A DNA stretch of 64,000 nucleotides from JBNKVT01 sp050299335 (GCA_050299335.1 JBNKVT010000034.1:1-64000), one strand, 5' to 3'; counted from the stretch's first letter, positions 42,284-50,789 are shown. Made by a program: numbers and translations. The notes: generated by a model from the letters alone, not told the origin.

Positions 42284-42390
42284 CTAGAGAATTGTCCATG
42301 ATTTCTGGGTCACGAAAGATGCTCTAACCTTTTGATCTTGCCCAATGTCCGAGCCGAAAATCGTTGCCGATTTTCTCGCCATCGCTCTAG
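42284..42390. repeat. R3a element bounded by CTAGAGA/GCTCTAG, overlapping a stop codon
   Basis: About 107 nt: CTAGAGAATTGTCCATGATTTCTG, ATGCTCTAACC, then the palindrome GAAAATCGTTGCCGATTTTC and ending ATCGCTCTAG. The final CTA (42387-42389) is the stop of the minus-strand SLT lipoprotein gene. A second copy is at 55811-55918 and the core is duplicated at 22253-22378. Confidence 0.85.
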
Positions 42391-42959
42391 CGGCAGAACA
42401 TCAGCTGATCCCTGTAAGCGGCGGCCCGAAGCTCGACCCGGTCGGCGGTGCGCAGCAGCCAGGCCTTCTGGTTGTAGGAGGCCCGCGCAAAACCGGTATG
42501 ACCCTCGTGATAGGCCAGATACTGGTTGCGCGCATCATACATGTCCACGCCGTTGCGCTGGTTGGTCTGGTACATGTACCAGCCCATGAAATCCGACGCG
42601 TCGTCGAAATCGTCCCGCCTGGCCCGCCGCCGGCCGGTTTCGTCCCTGTACCATTCCCAGGTGCTGTCGATGGCCTGGGAATAGCCATAGGCGCTCGAAA
42701 CCCGTCCTGTCGGGATGAAACCGAGCACATAGGTCCGCGGTGTCCGCGCATCCGGGCGGAAGGTGCTTTCCTGATAGAGGGTCGCCAGCTGCACATGCAC
42801 CGGTGCACCCCAGCGCCGCTCGGTCCGTTCCATGGCCTGGAACCATTGCGGGCGGTCGCGCTTGATGGCGCAGGCATCGTCGAGATTGTCCGGAGGCCCG
42901 AGCGACGACGAGGAACAGGCGCTCAGGAACAGCAAGAGGAAAAGGGCAATATGCCGCAT
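42387..42959 (-). CDS. SLT-domain lipoprotein
   Basis: A 190-residue protein with a lipoprotein signal (MRHIALFLLLFLSAC, lipobox LSAC) and a compact transglycosylase-like domain: QLATLYQESTFRPDA (candidate catalytic Glu), SSAYGYSQAIDSTWEWY, FMGWYMYQTNQRNG, YLAYHEGHTGFARASYNQKAWLL. It would sit in a membrane facing the periplasm and cut or bind peptidoglycan. Its TAG stop lies inside the R3a element. Upstream is a 369-nt gap before the divergent crp-like gene. Confidence 0.87.
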   Translation of the reverse strand: MRHIALFLLLFLSACSSSSLGPPDNLDDACAIKRDRPQWFQAMERTERRWGAPVHVQLATLYQESTFRPDARTPRTYVLGFIPTGRVSSAYGYSQAIDSTWEWYRDETGRRRARRDDFDDASDFMGWYMYQTNQRNGVDMYDARNQYLAYHEGHTGFARASYNQKAWLLRTADRVELRAAAYRDQLMFCR

Positions 42960-42983
42960 TGGGACGGGGTACCTGCGTTTTTG

Positions 42984-43178
42984 TTATCTGCTCGGTCTTG
43001 GTGCGGTTTTCCGCGTGTTTTGCCGCTTATGATGCCAGAAAACCACCCGCTTGTGAAGCCTGAGCGCGATCACGATCCCGCAAAGGAAACCGTCGCAAAC
43101 CGTGCGTTCCGTCACCCAGGCGGTCAGACTGCGGGTTGCGGGCCGGGGCGGCGCGGTGATAGGCGCCGGAAATCGCAT
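42984..43178 (-). CDS. Possible small basic protein with one hydrophobic segment
   Basis: A 64-residue frame with a good GGAGAGG ribosome site 6 nt before its ATG. The product is rich in Arg/Lys/Pro with a single hydrophobic stretch (VCDGFLCGIVIALRLHKRVVF). No family recognised. It lies in the gap between the SLT lipoprotein and the crp-like gene. Support is only the ribosome site and position, so it may be chance. Confidence 0.28.
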   Translation of the reverse strand: MRFPAPITAPPRPATRSLTAWVTERTVCDGFLCGIVIALRLHKRVVFWHHKRQNTRKTAPRPSR

Positions 43179-43328
43179 GGGACACCTCTCCACAAGCCGC
43201 GCGGATCGGTGTAAGACAGGGGAGACCGGTGCCGGGAACCCGGGGTCTGGAGTGCCAGACCAGCGACCGCTCCCGCATAGCGCCGCGACCGATATCAGCC
43301 ACTCGCGCCCAAAGGGGGGGCTTGCCAC

Positions 43329-44039
43329 ATGGCTTTGAAATATAACGCAAACCTCGAGGTGCAATACCCCGAGGCCTCGCTTCTGGGCCAGATCGCCCCG
43401 GCCTCGCGCAAGGCGCTGGAACAGGCCTGGAGCGAGCATCGCTACGCGCCGGGCAAGCTGATCCTCGATGCCGAGGAGGAAACCAACGACGTCATCGCCC
43501 TGCTGGAAGGCTCGGTCCGGGTGGCGAGTTTCTCGGCCAAGGGACGGGAAGTGTCGTTCTCGACCCTGTCTGAGGGGGCGTTTTTCGGCGAGTTCTCGGT
43601 GATCGACGGCGCCCCGCGCTCGGCCTCGGTGATGGCGCTGTCGGAATGCCGGGTGGGCCGCATCCCGGACCATCAGTTCCGCAAGCTTCTCGATACCCAT
43701 GCCGACATGTCGATGGCTCTGTTGAAGAACCTGGTGGGAAAACTGCGTGAGCTGACCCGGCGGGTCAACGATTTCACTGCGCTGAAGGCCGATGACCGAA
43801 TCCGGCTGGAGGTCATTCGTCTCGCCAAGGCGCAGATGGTGTCCGGCCAGGAGGCGATGATCACCGACAGCCCGACCCAGGCCGAACTCGCCGCCTTCGT
43901 CTTCACCAACCGCGAGGCGGTGGCCCGCGAGATCGGACGGATGAAGAAGAAGGGTCTGATCGAGCGCAAGGGACGGGGACTCTATGTGCCCTCGGTGCCG
44001 GCGCTGGAGAAATACCAGGCGGAGCTGCAGGCCGGGTAG
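43329..44039 (+). CDS. Crp/Fnr family transcriptional regulator
   Basis: A 236-residue regulator: cyclic-nucleotide-binding-type beta-roll (LILDAEEETNDVIALLEGSVRVASFSAKGREVSFSTLSEGAFFGEFSVIDGAPRSASVMAL), dimer helix (about 128-150), and a C-terminal winged helix (TQAELAAFVFTNREAVAREIGRMKKKGLIERKGRGLYV). The FGE-x(10)-RSAS phosphate-binding cassette is kept, which suggests cAMP or another cyclic nucleotide. No iron-sulfur Cys cluster, so not an oxygen-sensing FNR. Targets unknown. Confidence 0.92.
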   Translation: MALKYNANLEVQYPEASLLGQIAPASRKALEQAWSEHRYAPGKLILDAEEETNDVIALLEGSVRVASFSAKGREVSFSTLSEGAFFGEFSVIDGAPRSASVMALSECRVGRIPDHQFRKLLDTHADMSMALLKNLVGKLRELTRRVNDFTALKADDRIRLEVIRLAKAQMVSGQEAMITDSPTQAELAAFVFTNREAVAREIGRMKKKGLIERKGRGLYVPSVPALEKYQAELQAG

Positions 44040-44367
44040 GGATGCGACAAAAGGCCTGGGGCGCAATTGGGATAAGAGTGGGCTTTGTCACAATCCCCGC
44101 CACCGCACTTGCCTAGAGTGGGCGCCGACCCGGTCCGATCCCGTCGTGGGGGTTACAGGATCGTTCGGGTTGCAGCGGCCACGATGTCCGGTTCATGCAG
44201 ACTCTCCAGCCTCACCCCATGCGGGCGGGGCTCCTGTGTGCAAGGGCTTCGTGGCCGTTGGCTTTGGGGGGACAAGGATGGGTGGTGCAATTTTCCGCCC
44301 CCCTGACGGGACAGGACCGCCGCACATATATTGCATATCCGCAACATGAACACGCGCCGATCACGCC

Positions 44368-44680
44368 GTGATCGAGCATCCTTCAAGTTTTGAGGAGCCA
44401 AGGAATCCAGCCCCAACCTTCCCGCCTCTATCCAAACCCCGCTGTCCCCATAGCGCGCCGCTCAGAACCTCGCACGGTGCGACCAGCACCGGGCCGCGCC
44501 CGACCCACCCCGGGGCGGGCGCGTTGCTGACACGGGCTGAAAGCGGCCCGCTAGGATGTGACTGCGCCATAAAGCGATGTAGCAGAGGTTTCCGGACAGC
44601 GCCCACCCTGGGTCGGGCTTGGCCCTCATTTCTTAGCTGGGGTAGAGGGGATCCTGAAGTTGGAATGCGCGATCCCGGCG
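44368..44680. repeat. R1 copy B
   Basis: Core 44471-44631. Head hairpin CGGTGC-gacca-GCACCG, then CCCGACCCA pairing with TGGGTCGGG, with GACTGCGCCATAAAGCG in the inner arm. Here the inner hairpin reads CTGC-gc-CAT-aaagcg-ATG-ta-GCAG, different from copies A and D but still pairable. Preceded by AGGAATCCAGCCCC, also in copy C. Confidence 0.82.
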
Positions 44681-45000
44681 TGATCGAGCGTCCTTCAGGT
44701 CCATATCGGAAATTCAAGGAATCCAGCCCCATCCCTCCCACCTCCATCCAGAACCCCACCAGCCCCATCCCACGCCGCTCAGCTTCTGCACGGTGCGACC
44801 AGCACCGGGCCGCGCCCGACCCACCCCGGGGCGGGCGCGTTGCCGACACGGGCTGAAAGCGGCCCGCTCGGATGTGACTGCGCCATAAAGCGATGTAGCA
44901 GAGGTTTCCGGACAGCGCCCACCCTGGGTCGGGAGCGGCCCTCATTTCTTAGCGGGGGTGGAGGGAATCCGGAGGTGGGAACAGGCGATTATGGCGCGAC
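44681..45000. repeat. R1 copy C (tandem with B)
   Basis: Core 44788-44947, nearly identical to copy B at an offset of 316 nt, including flanks (GTGATCGAGC, AGGAATCCAGCCCC and CCTCATTTCTTAGC). This indicates a recent tandem duplication of the whole unit. Confidence 0.82.
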
Positions 45001-45239
45001 TGAAACGTCCATGCTCGAAGAAGTGGATGTGTCGCTTCGATCCCTTCCAGATACGCCCGTCCCGGGGGGTGGAGAGCGCCTGGAATACCGTCCGGGCGAA
45101 GGTCTCGGCGACTGGCGCGCGCAGCGACAGAGGGTCGGGCATGGCGCGAGGACGCTGGTCGCACCGGCCAGCGTGGAGCGACGCGCGATGGGTCGGGTCA
45201 AGCGCTTCCATCACAACCGGAAAAGCCCGACAAGCCCGT

Positions 45240-45899
45240 TCACCGCGGCTGCACCCTGTCCCCAAATATCGCCGAACCGACCCGCACATGGGTCGCCCCC
45301 AAAGCCACCGCCGCCTCGAAATCCCCGCTCATCCCCATCGACAGGCCCGCCAGCCCGTTCCGCTCGGCGATCTTTCGCAAAAGCGCGAAATGCAGGCTTG
45401 GCTCCTCGTCCACCGGCGGGATCACCATCAGCCCTGACAGCGGCAGATCCATCCCCCGGCACTCGGCAATGAACCCGTCGGCGTCCCCCGGCAATACCCC
45501 GGCCTTCTGCGGCTCCTCGCCGGTATTCACCTGCACGAACAGTTCCGGAGACGCCCCCCGCGCCTGCACCTCATCCGCCAGCTTCCGCGCCAGCTTCGCC
45601 CGGTCCACCGAGTGAATGGCATCGAAAAGATCCAGCGCCGCCCGCAGCTTGTTGGTCTGCAAGGGTCCGATCAGATGCAGCGCGACCCCCGGAAATTCCT
45701 CCCGCAACGCCGGCCACTTGCCCTGCGCCTCCTGCACCCGGTTCTCCCCAAACACCCGATGCCCGGCCTCCAGCACCGCCCGCACCCGCTCCAGCGGCTG
45801 CACCTTGGAGACCGCGATCAACGTCACCGAGCCGGGATCGCGCCCGACCCGCGCGGCAGCCTTGCCGATCTGCGCCTGAACCTCGCCCAGTCCCCTCAC
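45240..45899 (-). CDS. YggS family PLP homeostasis protein
   Basis: A 219-residue alanine-racemase-fold protein: VTLIAVSKVQPLERVRAVLEAGHRVFGENRVQEAQGKW (K in AVSK binds pyridoxal phosphate), LHLIGPLQTNKLR, SVDRAKLARKL, FVQVNTGEEPQKAG, LSGLMVIPP, and GLSMGMSGDFEAAVALGATHVRVGSAIFG. The family keeps PLP levels balanced and has no catalytic activity known. The start is a GTG overlapping the SDR stop (GTGA); upstream residues in the same frame are not conserved. Confidence 0.93.
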   Translation of the reverse strand: MRGLGEVQAQIGKAAARVGRDPGSVTLIAVSKVQPLERVRAVLEAGHRVFGENRVQEAQGKWPALREEFPGVALHLIGPLQTNKLRAALDLFDAIHSVDRAKLARKLADEVQARGASPELFVQVNTGEEPQKAGVLPGDADGFIAECRGMDLPLSGLMVIPPVDEEPSLHFALLRKIAERNGLAGLSMGMSGDFEAAVALGATHVRVGSAIFGDRVQPR

Positions 45900-46693
45900 G
45901 GCATCAACTGCCCGCCATTGACCTCGATCACCTGGCCGATGATGTAGCCCGACATCTGCTGGGAAGCGAGGAACAGATACGCCCCGACGCAATCCTCGGC
46001 CACGCCCAGCCGCCCCTGCGGCACCGTCGCCTTCATCGCCGCCATCTGTGCCTCGGTCGAATAGCGCTCGTGAAACGGCGTCGTGATCACCCCCGGCGCC
46101 ACCGCGTTCACCCTAATGCCGTCGCCGATCAGCTCCTTCGCCATCCCGCGCGTCACATTCGACACAAACGCCTTCGACGAGCCATAAAGCCCCGCCCCGC
46201 CGCTCGCCCCGTTCCGCGCCGCCACCGAGGTCGTGTTGATGATGAACCCGCCCCCCGCGGCCTTCAGATGCGGGATCGCCGCCTTCGAGGCGACCAGCAC
46301 CGAGCGCGCGTTCAGATCCATCACCCGGTCGTAATCCGCATCGGTGACATCGGAATAATTCACCCGCTTCACCATCCCCCCGGCATTGTTGATCAGCCCG
46401 TCCAGCCGCCCGAAGGCCGCCACGGTATCCTCGACGGCGCGGATCATCTCCGCGGGAACGCAGGCATCGGCCTTGACCAGCACCGCCGTGCCCCCGGCGG
46501 CGCCGATCTCGTCCAGCACCGCCTTCGCGGCCGCCTCGGAGGCATTGTAATGCACCCCCACCTTCGCCCCCTGCGCGGCAAAGTTCCGCGCCAGCGCCGC
46601 GCCGATCCCGGTCGAGGCCCCGGTGATCAGCACCGCCTTGCCCGCCAGTTCCGGGAACGAAACCCCCAGCCCCGCCTGTCCGGTCTCTGTCAT
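45896..46693 (-). CDS. Short-chain dehydrogenase/reductase
   Basis: A 265-residue SDR: TGASTGIGAALARNFAAQGAKVGVHYNAS (NADP-type loop), KADACVPAE, INNAGGMVKRV, catalytic Ser in NTTSVAARNG and Tyr-Lys in GLYGSSKAF, C-terminal MSGYIIGQVIEVNGGQLMP. FabG- or glucose-dehydrogenase-like; substrate unknown. It leads a two-gene transcript with yggS. Confidence 0.9.
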   Translation of the reverse strand: MTETGQAGLGVSFPELAGKAVLITGASTGIGAALARNFAAQGAKVGVHYNASEAAAKAVLDEIGAAGGTAVLVKADACVPAEMIRAVEDTVAAFGRLDGLINNAGGMVKRVNYSDVTDADYDRVMDLNARSVLVASKAAIPHLKAAGGGFIINTTSVAARNGASGGAGLYGSSKAFVSNVTRGMAKELIGDGIRVNAVAPGVITTPFHERYSTEAQMAAMKATVPQGRLGVAEDCVGAYLFLASQQMSGYIIGQVIEVNGGQLMP

Positions 46694-46938
46694 CCCGCTT
46701 TCCTCCCCTGTTCCGCAGCCTCCGACATCTGAAGCTGTCCGCTGATCAGGGAGATACCGCGATTACACCGCCGGTTCAACGCACCCCGCAATCCGGCATC
46801 GCCACCCGTCACCGGGATCGGGGCTTCGGCACAGCCACCGGCAACCGGTTTCGAAGCTATTGAATTGAATAGTCTCAACGCCCCGCAACCTGAGGCATAG
46901 TGCGTGAAATGTAGCGTATCTGACAGGACCAGGGGCAA

Positions 46939-47949
46939 ATGGCCGAAGGCGACAGGATCGCAGCCGGTCCGGCGCTCGTGTTCAACCCCAGATTCCTTGG
47001 GCTGGTCCTTGTTGTTTTTGCCGGTCTCATCGCCATTGCCGACCTGATGCTCGGCTGGGTGCTGGGCATCGAGTTCTTCACCCGCATCCGCCCCGGCTAT
47101 CCTGCCATGGTCCCCGAGTCAGCCGCCTGCATCGTGCTGGCCGCCAACGGCGTCCTTTCGGCCTATTCCAACAACATGCGCGGCGTGCGGCTGGCCACCG
47201 GCACCATCATCTTCCTGATCATCGTCCAGGCCAACTGGGCGCCCATCCAGGCGCCGGGCCTGGTGACCGGCGACCGGATGTCGCTGGCCACGCTAATGGC
47301 CCTCGTGGCCCTCTCGGCCTCACTGATGATCCGCTGGGGGCTCAGCGACAGGACCCTGCGTATCTGCCTCTCGGTGATCTATTTCGCCCATCTCACCAAC
47401 CGCTCCGAACGCCGCGCCGCCGCCGCCGAGGCCGAACTGTACGAGAGCGAACGCGCCCGCCAGGCCAGCGAACTGGCCGCCGTCCGGGCGCAGAAGGTCG
47501 AGGCGATGGGGCAACTCGTCGGCGGCGTCGCCCATGATTTCAACAACACGCTCACCGTCATCATCGGCAATCTGGAACTGCTCCAGGAGGTCACCGACGA
47601 CGAAAGCCGCAGGTATTGCGTCGACGAGGCAATCACCGCGTCCAACCACCCGTCGCATCTCACCCGCCAGCTCCTCGCCTATGGCCGCCGCTCGCGGCTG
47701 GAGCCGTTGCCGAGCGTGCTCGACGACCTCGTCATGCCGAGCAAGCTGCAGGGCCACGACCTTGCCCTGCATATCCGCGAGACCTGGCCCGGCATCCGCA
47801 TCCTTCTGATGTCCGGCTACGAATCCGCCCGCCGCCGCAGCGAGGAAATCGCCCTTGTCGGCGTCCCCTTCCTGCAAAAGCCCATCGACCGCGCGACGCT
47901 CCGGGTGGAAGTGGCCAAGTCCCTCGGCGGACAGGACGGGCTGAAATGA
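46939..47949 (+). CDS. Hybrid histidine kinase with internal deletion (HisKA fused to half a receiver)
   Basis: A 336-residue protein. Residues 18-150 hold several membrane helices; a coiled coil (about 155-188) leads to a HisKA helix with the phospho-accepting H199 (GGVAHDFNNTLTVIIGNLELL). After QLLAYGRRSRLEPLPSVL the expected ATP-binding HATPase domain (N, G1, G2 boxes) is missing. The chain resumes within a receiver at DDLVMPSKLQGHDLALHIR (phospho-acceptor D263), then MSGYES and LQKPIDRATL. The reading frame stays open across the junction (about nt 47715-47730). As it stands it cannot phosphorylate itself; it may be a remnant or a phosphotransfer partner. Confidence 0.85.
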   Translation: MAEGDRIAAGPALVFNPRFLGLVLVVFAGLIAIADLMLGWVLGIEFFTRIRPGYPAMVPESAACIVLAANGVLSAYSNNMRGVRLATGTIIFLIIVQANWAPIQAPGLVTGDRMSLATLMALVALSASLMIRWGLSDRTLRICLSVIYFAHLTNRSERRAAAAEAELYESERARQASELAAVRAQKVEAMGQLVGGVAHDFNNTLTVIIGNLELLQEVTDDESRRYCVDEAITASNHPSHLTRQLLAYGRRSRLEPLPSVLDDLVMPSKLQGHDLALHIRETWPGIRILLMSGYESARRRSEEIALVGVPFLQKPIDRATLRVEVAKSLGGQDGLK

Positions 47950-48052
47950 TCCGGCATCGGTCGCCAGCGATCCGCGATCCGGACAGCCAGACGCGCGGAA
48001 ATACACTTTCCCTTAACATTTTAATTCAATATTTTCAATAAAGTAACGATTT

Positions 48053-48068
48053 TTGCACGCGTGCAAAC
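48053..48068. promoter_or_regulatory. Palindrome TTTGCACGCGTGCAAA, site 2
   Basis: Identical, with the same preceding CGATT, to 7274-7289. It is between convergent gene ends, which argues against a promoter operator here. Confidence 0.4.
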
Positions 48069-48086
48069 CATCTGTTCCCTAATCCT

Positions 48087-48197
48087 GGACCAAAATCGTT
48101 TCAGACTGAATCAGTCTGAAACGATTTTGGTCCAGAGACGTAGGCTTGAGCAAAATCCTGGGATCAGATTGGTTCAATCTGATCCGGTTTTGCTCTA
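48087..48197. repeat. R3b element with perfect 47-nt palindrome
   Basis: 48087-48133 is a perfect palindrome of two 23-nt arms (GGACCAAAATCGTTTCAGAC... and its complement) around a single A. It is followed by CAGAGACGTAGGCTT and a second hairpin at 48148-48195 (GAGCAAAA, GGATCAGATTG, CAATCTGATCC, TTTTGCTC), ending GCTCTAG. A weaker copy is at 22415-22530. Confidence 0.88.
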
Positions 48198-48210
48198 GGC
48201 AGCGACCCCC

Positions 48211-48618
48211 TCAGGCCCCGGTATCCGGACCAGGGCACGGCAGCGGCTCGGTATCGACCTTCGACAGCCGCAATTCGGAAGGGTCGCCGGCGGCGAGACC
48301 GGCGATACGGGCGTAGAAACTGTCGCCGCGCCGGGTGAAATGCCAGCATTGCGGCCCGCCGGGGACGTCCTCATAGACGAAGCAGATCGCGTCGCCCTCC
48401 TCATACCAGACCCCGTAAGTGCAGGACCCGTCGCTATACTGCCAGAGCGAGCGCCGCCCGGTGAAAAACTGTTCCGCGCCGTAGAAGGTCCCGCCGCGGG
48501 TGAAATACTGGGTAATGTTGGTGGCGATCTCCTCGAACTCGTCGGCGGAGAGGAATTCCTCGGCTTCGGCGGACAGACTCGCGGCCAGCAGGGCCAATGC
48601 ACTCAGTCGGATCATCAT
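48211..48618 (-). CDS. Small secreted hypothetical protein
   Basis: A 135-residue protein with signal peptide MMIRLSALALLAASLSAEAE. Mature domain: LSADEFEEIATNITQYFTRGGTFYGAEQFFTGRRSLWQYSDGSCTYGVWYEEGDAICFVYEDVPGGPQCWHF, with an even set of cysteines suggesting disulfides. Similar small periplasmic proteins occur in Rhodobacteraceae, but I cannot name a function. The ATG overlaps the DUF255 gene stop by 4 nt, so they share a transcript. Confidence 0.8.
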   Translation of the reverse strand: MMIRLSALALLAASLSAEAEEFLSADEFEEIATNITQYFTRGGTFYGAEQFFTGRRSLWQYSDGSCTYGVWYEEGDAICFVYEDVPGGPQCWHFTRRGDSFYARIAGLAAGDPSELRLSKVDTEPLPCPGPDTGA

Positions 48619-50789
48619 GTTTGCCGGTATGTCACCACCAGTGGCGCGAGGCAAAGGCTTTCGTCACAAAGCTGCACCGTCAGCGAAATCACGTCCGCAT
48701 GCGGGCGAAGCGGGATCAACACCGGCTCCGCCAGATGCGTGGCCCCGGGCAGAGCCGCCTCCGCCCCCTCGACGCGGATCGGCAGCCCCGCCGCCCCGCC
48801 ATTCGCCAGATGCCAGCCCGGTCCGGGCAGGAGATGCAGGTGCCAGTGGCCGTTCTCCCGCACCAGCCCCGTCACCAGCGCGCCGCCCTCATGGACCCGC
48901 CACATTCCGCTCTCGCCACCCCTCAGGACCTCCGCGCCGAGCAATGCCACCAGCCGCACCATCGGCAGACCGGCAATATGCCCCGACAGGGCGTCGGCCA
49001 GCGCGTGGGCGGCCTCCGCCCAGTTCGTCCCCCTCACCCGCCGGTCCAGCCGCGCGAACAGCTCCAGGGCCGCGCTTTCCCCCGACGGCACCGCGCCGTC
49101 CTCGTTCTCCATTACGGGCCCAAGGGGTGCGCCGTCCCGGACCAGCGCCAGCCGGCCGCCCGCAACGGCAAAACGTTCCCGCGCCGCCATCGCCAGACGC
49201 TCGGCCTCCGCCAGCCAGCGGGTTCCGGCCCCGGCATCGCTCAGCGCCAGGCATCCCTCGGCCAGCCAGACATGATCGGACAGGTTGCCGTCCTCGCGCA
49301 CCTGCCCCCCCGCCGACAGCCGCGCCAGCCGGTCCGGCCCATCCAGCCGCGCCAGAACCGCCGCCGCCGCCCCCGCCGCTGCGTCCACCCAGTCCCGGCG
49401 GCCCAGACTCCGCCCGGCCTCCGCCAGCGCCCGGATCATCAGCCCGTTCCAGCCCGCGATCACCTTCTCGTCCCGCAAGGGCCGCGCGCGACCCTCCCGC
49501 GCCACACGCAGTCGTTCCAGCGCCGGATCGAGGGCGGCGAAATCCACCGCCATCCCCGGTTTCAGATGCGCCACCGGCCCTTCTTCAAGCGTCGGCGCCG
49601 CCGTCAGCCCCAATGCGTCGATGACGGGCCCCGCGTCTTCGTCGAGCACGCCGCGCACCGCCTCCGGCGTCCAAAGATAAAACGCCCCTTCGCGCAGCCG
49701 GCCCGTCTTGTCGACGCTGTCGGCATCCTCGGCGGCAAAGAACGCGCCATCCGGGGCGACCATGTCGCGCAGCACATAATCGGCGCAACGTTGCACCGCC
49801 CGGCGATGGGCCGTCTCGCCGGAAATCTCGTAGAGCTCGGTGAAACAGCGCATCAGCAGCGCCTGATTGTAGAGCATCTTTTCGAAATGCGGCGTGCGCC
49901 AGTTCACATCCACCGCGTAACGATGAAACCCGCCGCCGACATGGTCATGGATCCCGCCCGAAGCGATCCCGTCGAGGGTGGTTCTGGCCATTGCCAGCGC
50001 GTCGGTATCGCCGCGCCGCCGCCAACGGTCGAGCAGGAACAGCAAATACCCCTCATGGGGAAACTGCGTCGCCTGGCCAAAGCCGCCATGGGCGGGATTG
50101 AAATACCCTGCCAGTTGCGTCACCGCCGCCTGCGGCACATCGGCAAGATCGGCTTGTGCCGCCTTGCGCGCACCCAGCCGCTGCAGCTGCTCGGCCATCA
50201 ATCCGGCCACACGCTCGAACTCGCTCCGGTCGCCACCCTGCCAGCCACGGGCGATGGCGGTCAGGATCTGCATGAAATGCGGCTTCGGAAAATAGGTCCC
50301 GGTATGGAAGGGCCGTCCGTCCGGCAGCATCCAGACCGAGTTCGGCCACCCGGCATGGCCGTGCTGCAGCGAGGTGGCGGTGATATAGAGATGATCGATA
50401 TCCGGCCGCTGTTCGCGGTCCAGCTTGATTGCGATGAAATTCCGGTTGAGCAGGGCCGCCACGCCCGGATCGTCGAAGCTTTCTTCCTCCATCACATGGC
50501 ACCAGTGGCATGTCGCGTAGCCCGCCGAGAGAAACACCGGCAGATCGCGCCGGGCGGCCTCTTCCAGCGCCGTCGTGCCCCAGGGCCACCAGTCCACCGG
50601 GTTGTGCGCGTGTTGCAGCAGGTAGGGCGACGGCTCTTCGATCAGCCGGTTGACGAAGCGCGGCTCATTGCCGTCGATCTGATGGGTGCGGGGGCGATAG
50701 TCCGGCCCCAGCGCCCGGAACGCCGCCACCAGCCGCGCATGGAGGTCCGCGTCCCGGTCGGTTTCGGGCGAAGGCGAAGGATCGGCCAT
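48615..50789 (-). CDS. DUF255 thioredoxin-domain protein (YyaL/SSP411 family)
   Basis: A 724-residue cytosolic protein. N-terminal thioredoxin-like domain: NRLIEEPSPYLLQHAHNPVDWWPWG, YATCHWCHVMEEESF (C-x-x-C), IKLDREQRPDID and GWPNSVWMLPDGRPF. The long C-terminal (alpha/alpha)6 barrel resembles glycoside hydrolases (AHGGFGQATQFPHEG, GGIHDHVGGGFHRYAVD, FFAAEDADS, GLMIRALAEAG). Function is not established in the family. It heads a transcript with the small secreted protein. Confidence 0.92.
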   Translation of the reverse strand: MADPSPSPETDRDADLHARLVAAFRALGPDYRPRTHQIDGNEPRFVNRLIEEPSPYLLQHAHNPVDWWPWGTTALEEAARRDLPVFLSAGYATCHWCHVMEEESFDDPGVAALLNRNFIAIKLDREQRPDIDHLYITATSLQHGHAGWPNSVWMLPDGRPFHTGTYFPKPHFMQILTAIARGWQGGDRSEFERVAGLMAEQLQRLGARKAAQADLADVPQAAVTQLAGYFNPAHGGFGQATQFPHEGYLLFLLDRWRRRGDTDALAMARTTLDGIASGGIHDHVGGGFHRYAVDVNWRTPHFEKMLYNQALLMRCFTELYEISGETAHRRAVQRCADYVLRDMVAPDGAFFAAEDADSVDKTGRLREGAFYLWTPEAVRGVLDEDAGPVIDALGLTAAPTLEEGPVAHLKPGMAVDFAALDPALERLRVAREGRARPLRDEKVIAGWNGLMIRALAEAGRSLGRRDWVDAAAGAAAAVLARLDGPDRLARLSAGGQVREDGNLSDHVWLAEGCLALSDAGAGTRWLAEAERLAMAARERFAVAGGRLALVRDGAPLGPVMENEDGAVPSGESAALELFARLDRRVRGTNWAEAAHALADALSGHIAGLPMVRLVALLGAEVLRGGESGMWRVHEGGALVTGLVRENGHWHLHLLPGPGWHLANGGAAGLPIRVEGAEAALPGATHLAEPVLIPLRPHADVISLTVQLCDESLCLAPLVVTYRQT

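Larger units (their letters stand above)
44040..45239. other. 1.2-kb gene-free region carrying tandem R1 copies
   Basis: No credible gene between the crp-like and yggS genes. It contains R1 copies B and C in tandem with a 316-nt offset, and smaller R1-like fragments (about 45150-45180). 44293-44340 (CCCCCCTGACGGGACAGG, CATATATTGCATATCCGC) resembles the flanks of the 58-kb copy. Confidence 0.75.
47950..48210. other. Convergent gap: palindrome and R3b element
   Basis: AT-rich 48010-48050, palindrome at 48053-48068, then R3b at 48087-48197. No gene. Confidence 0.7.
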
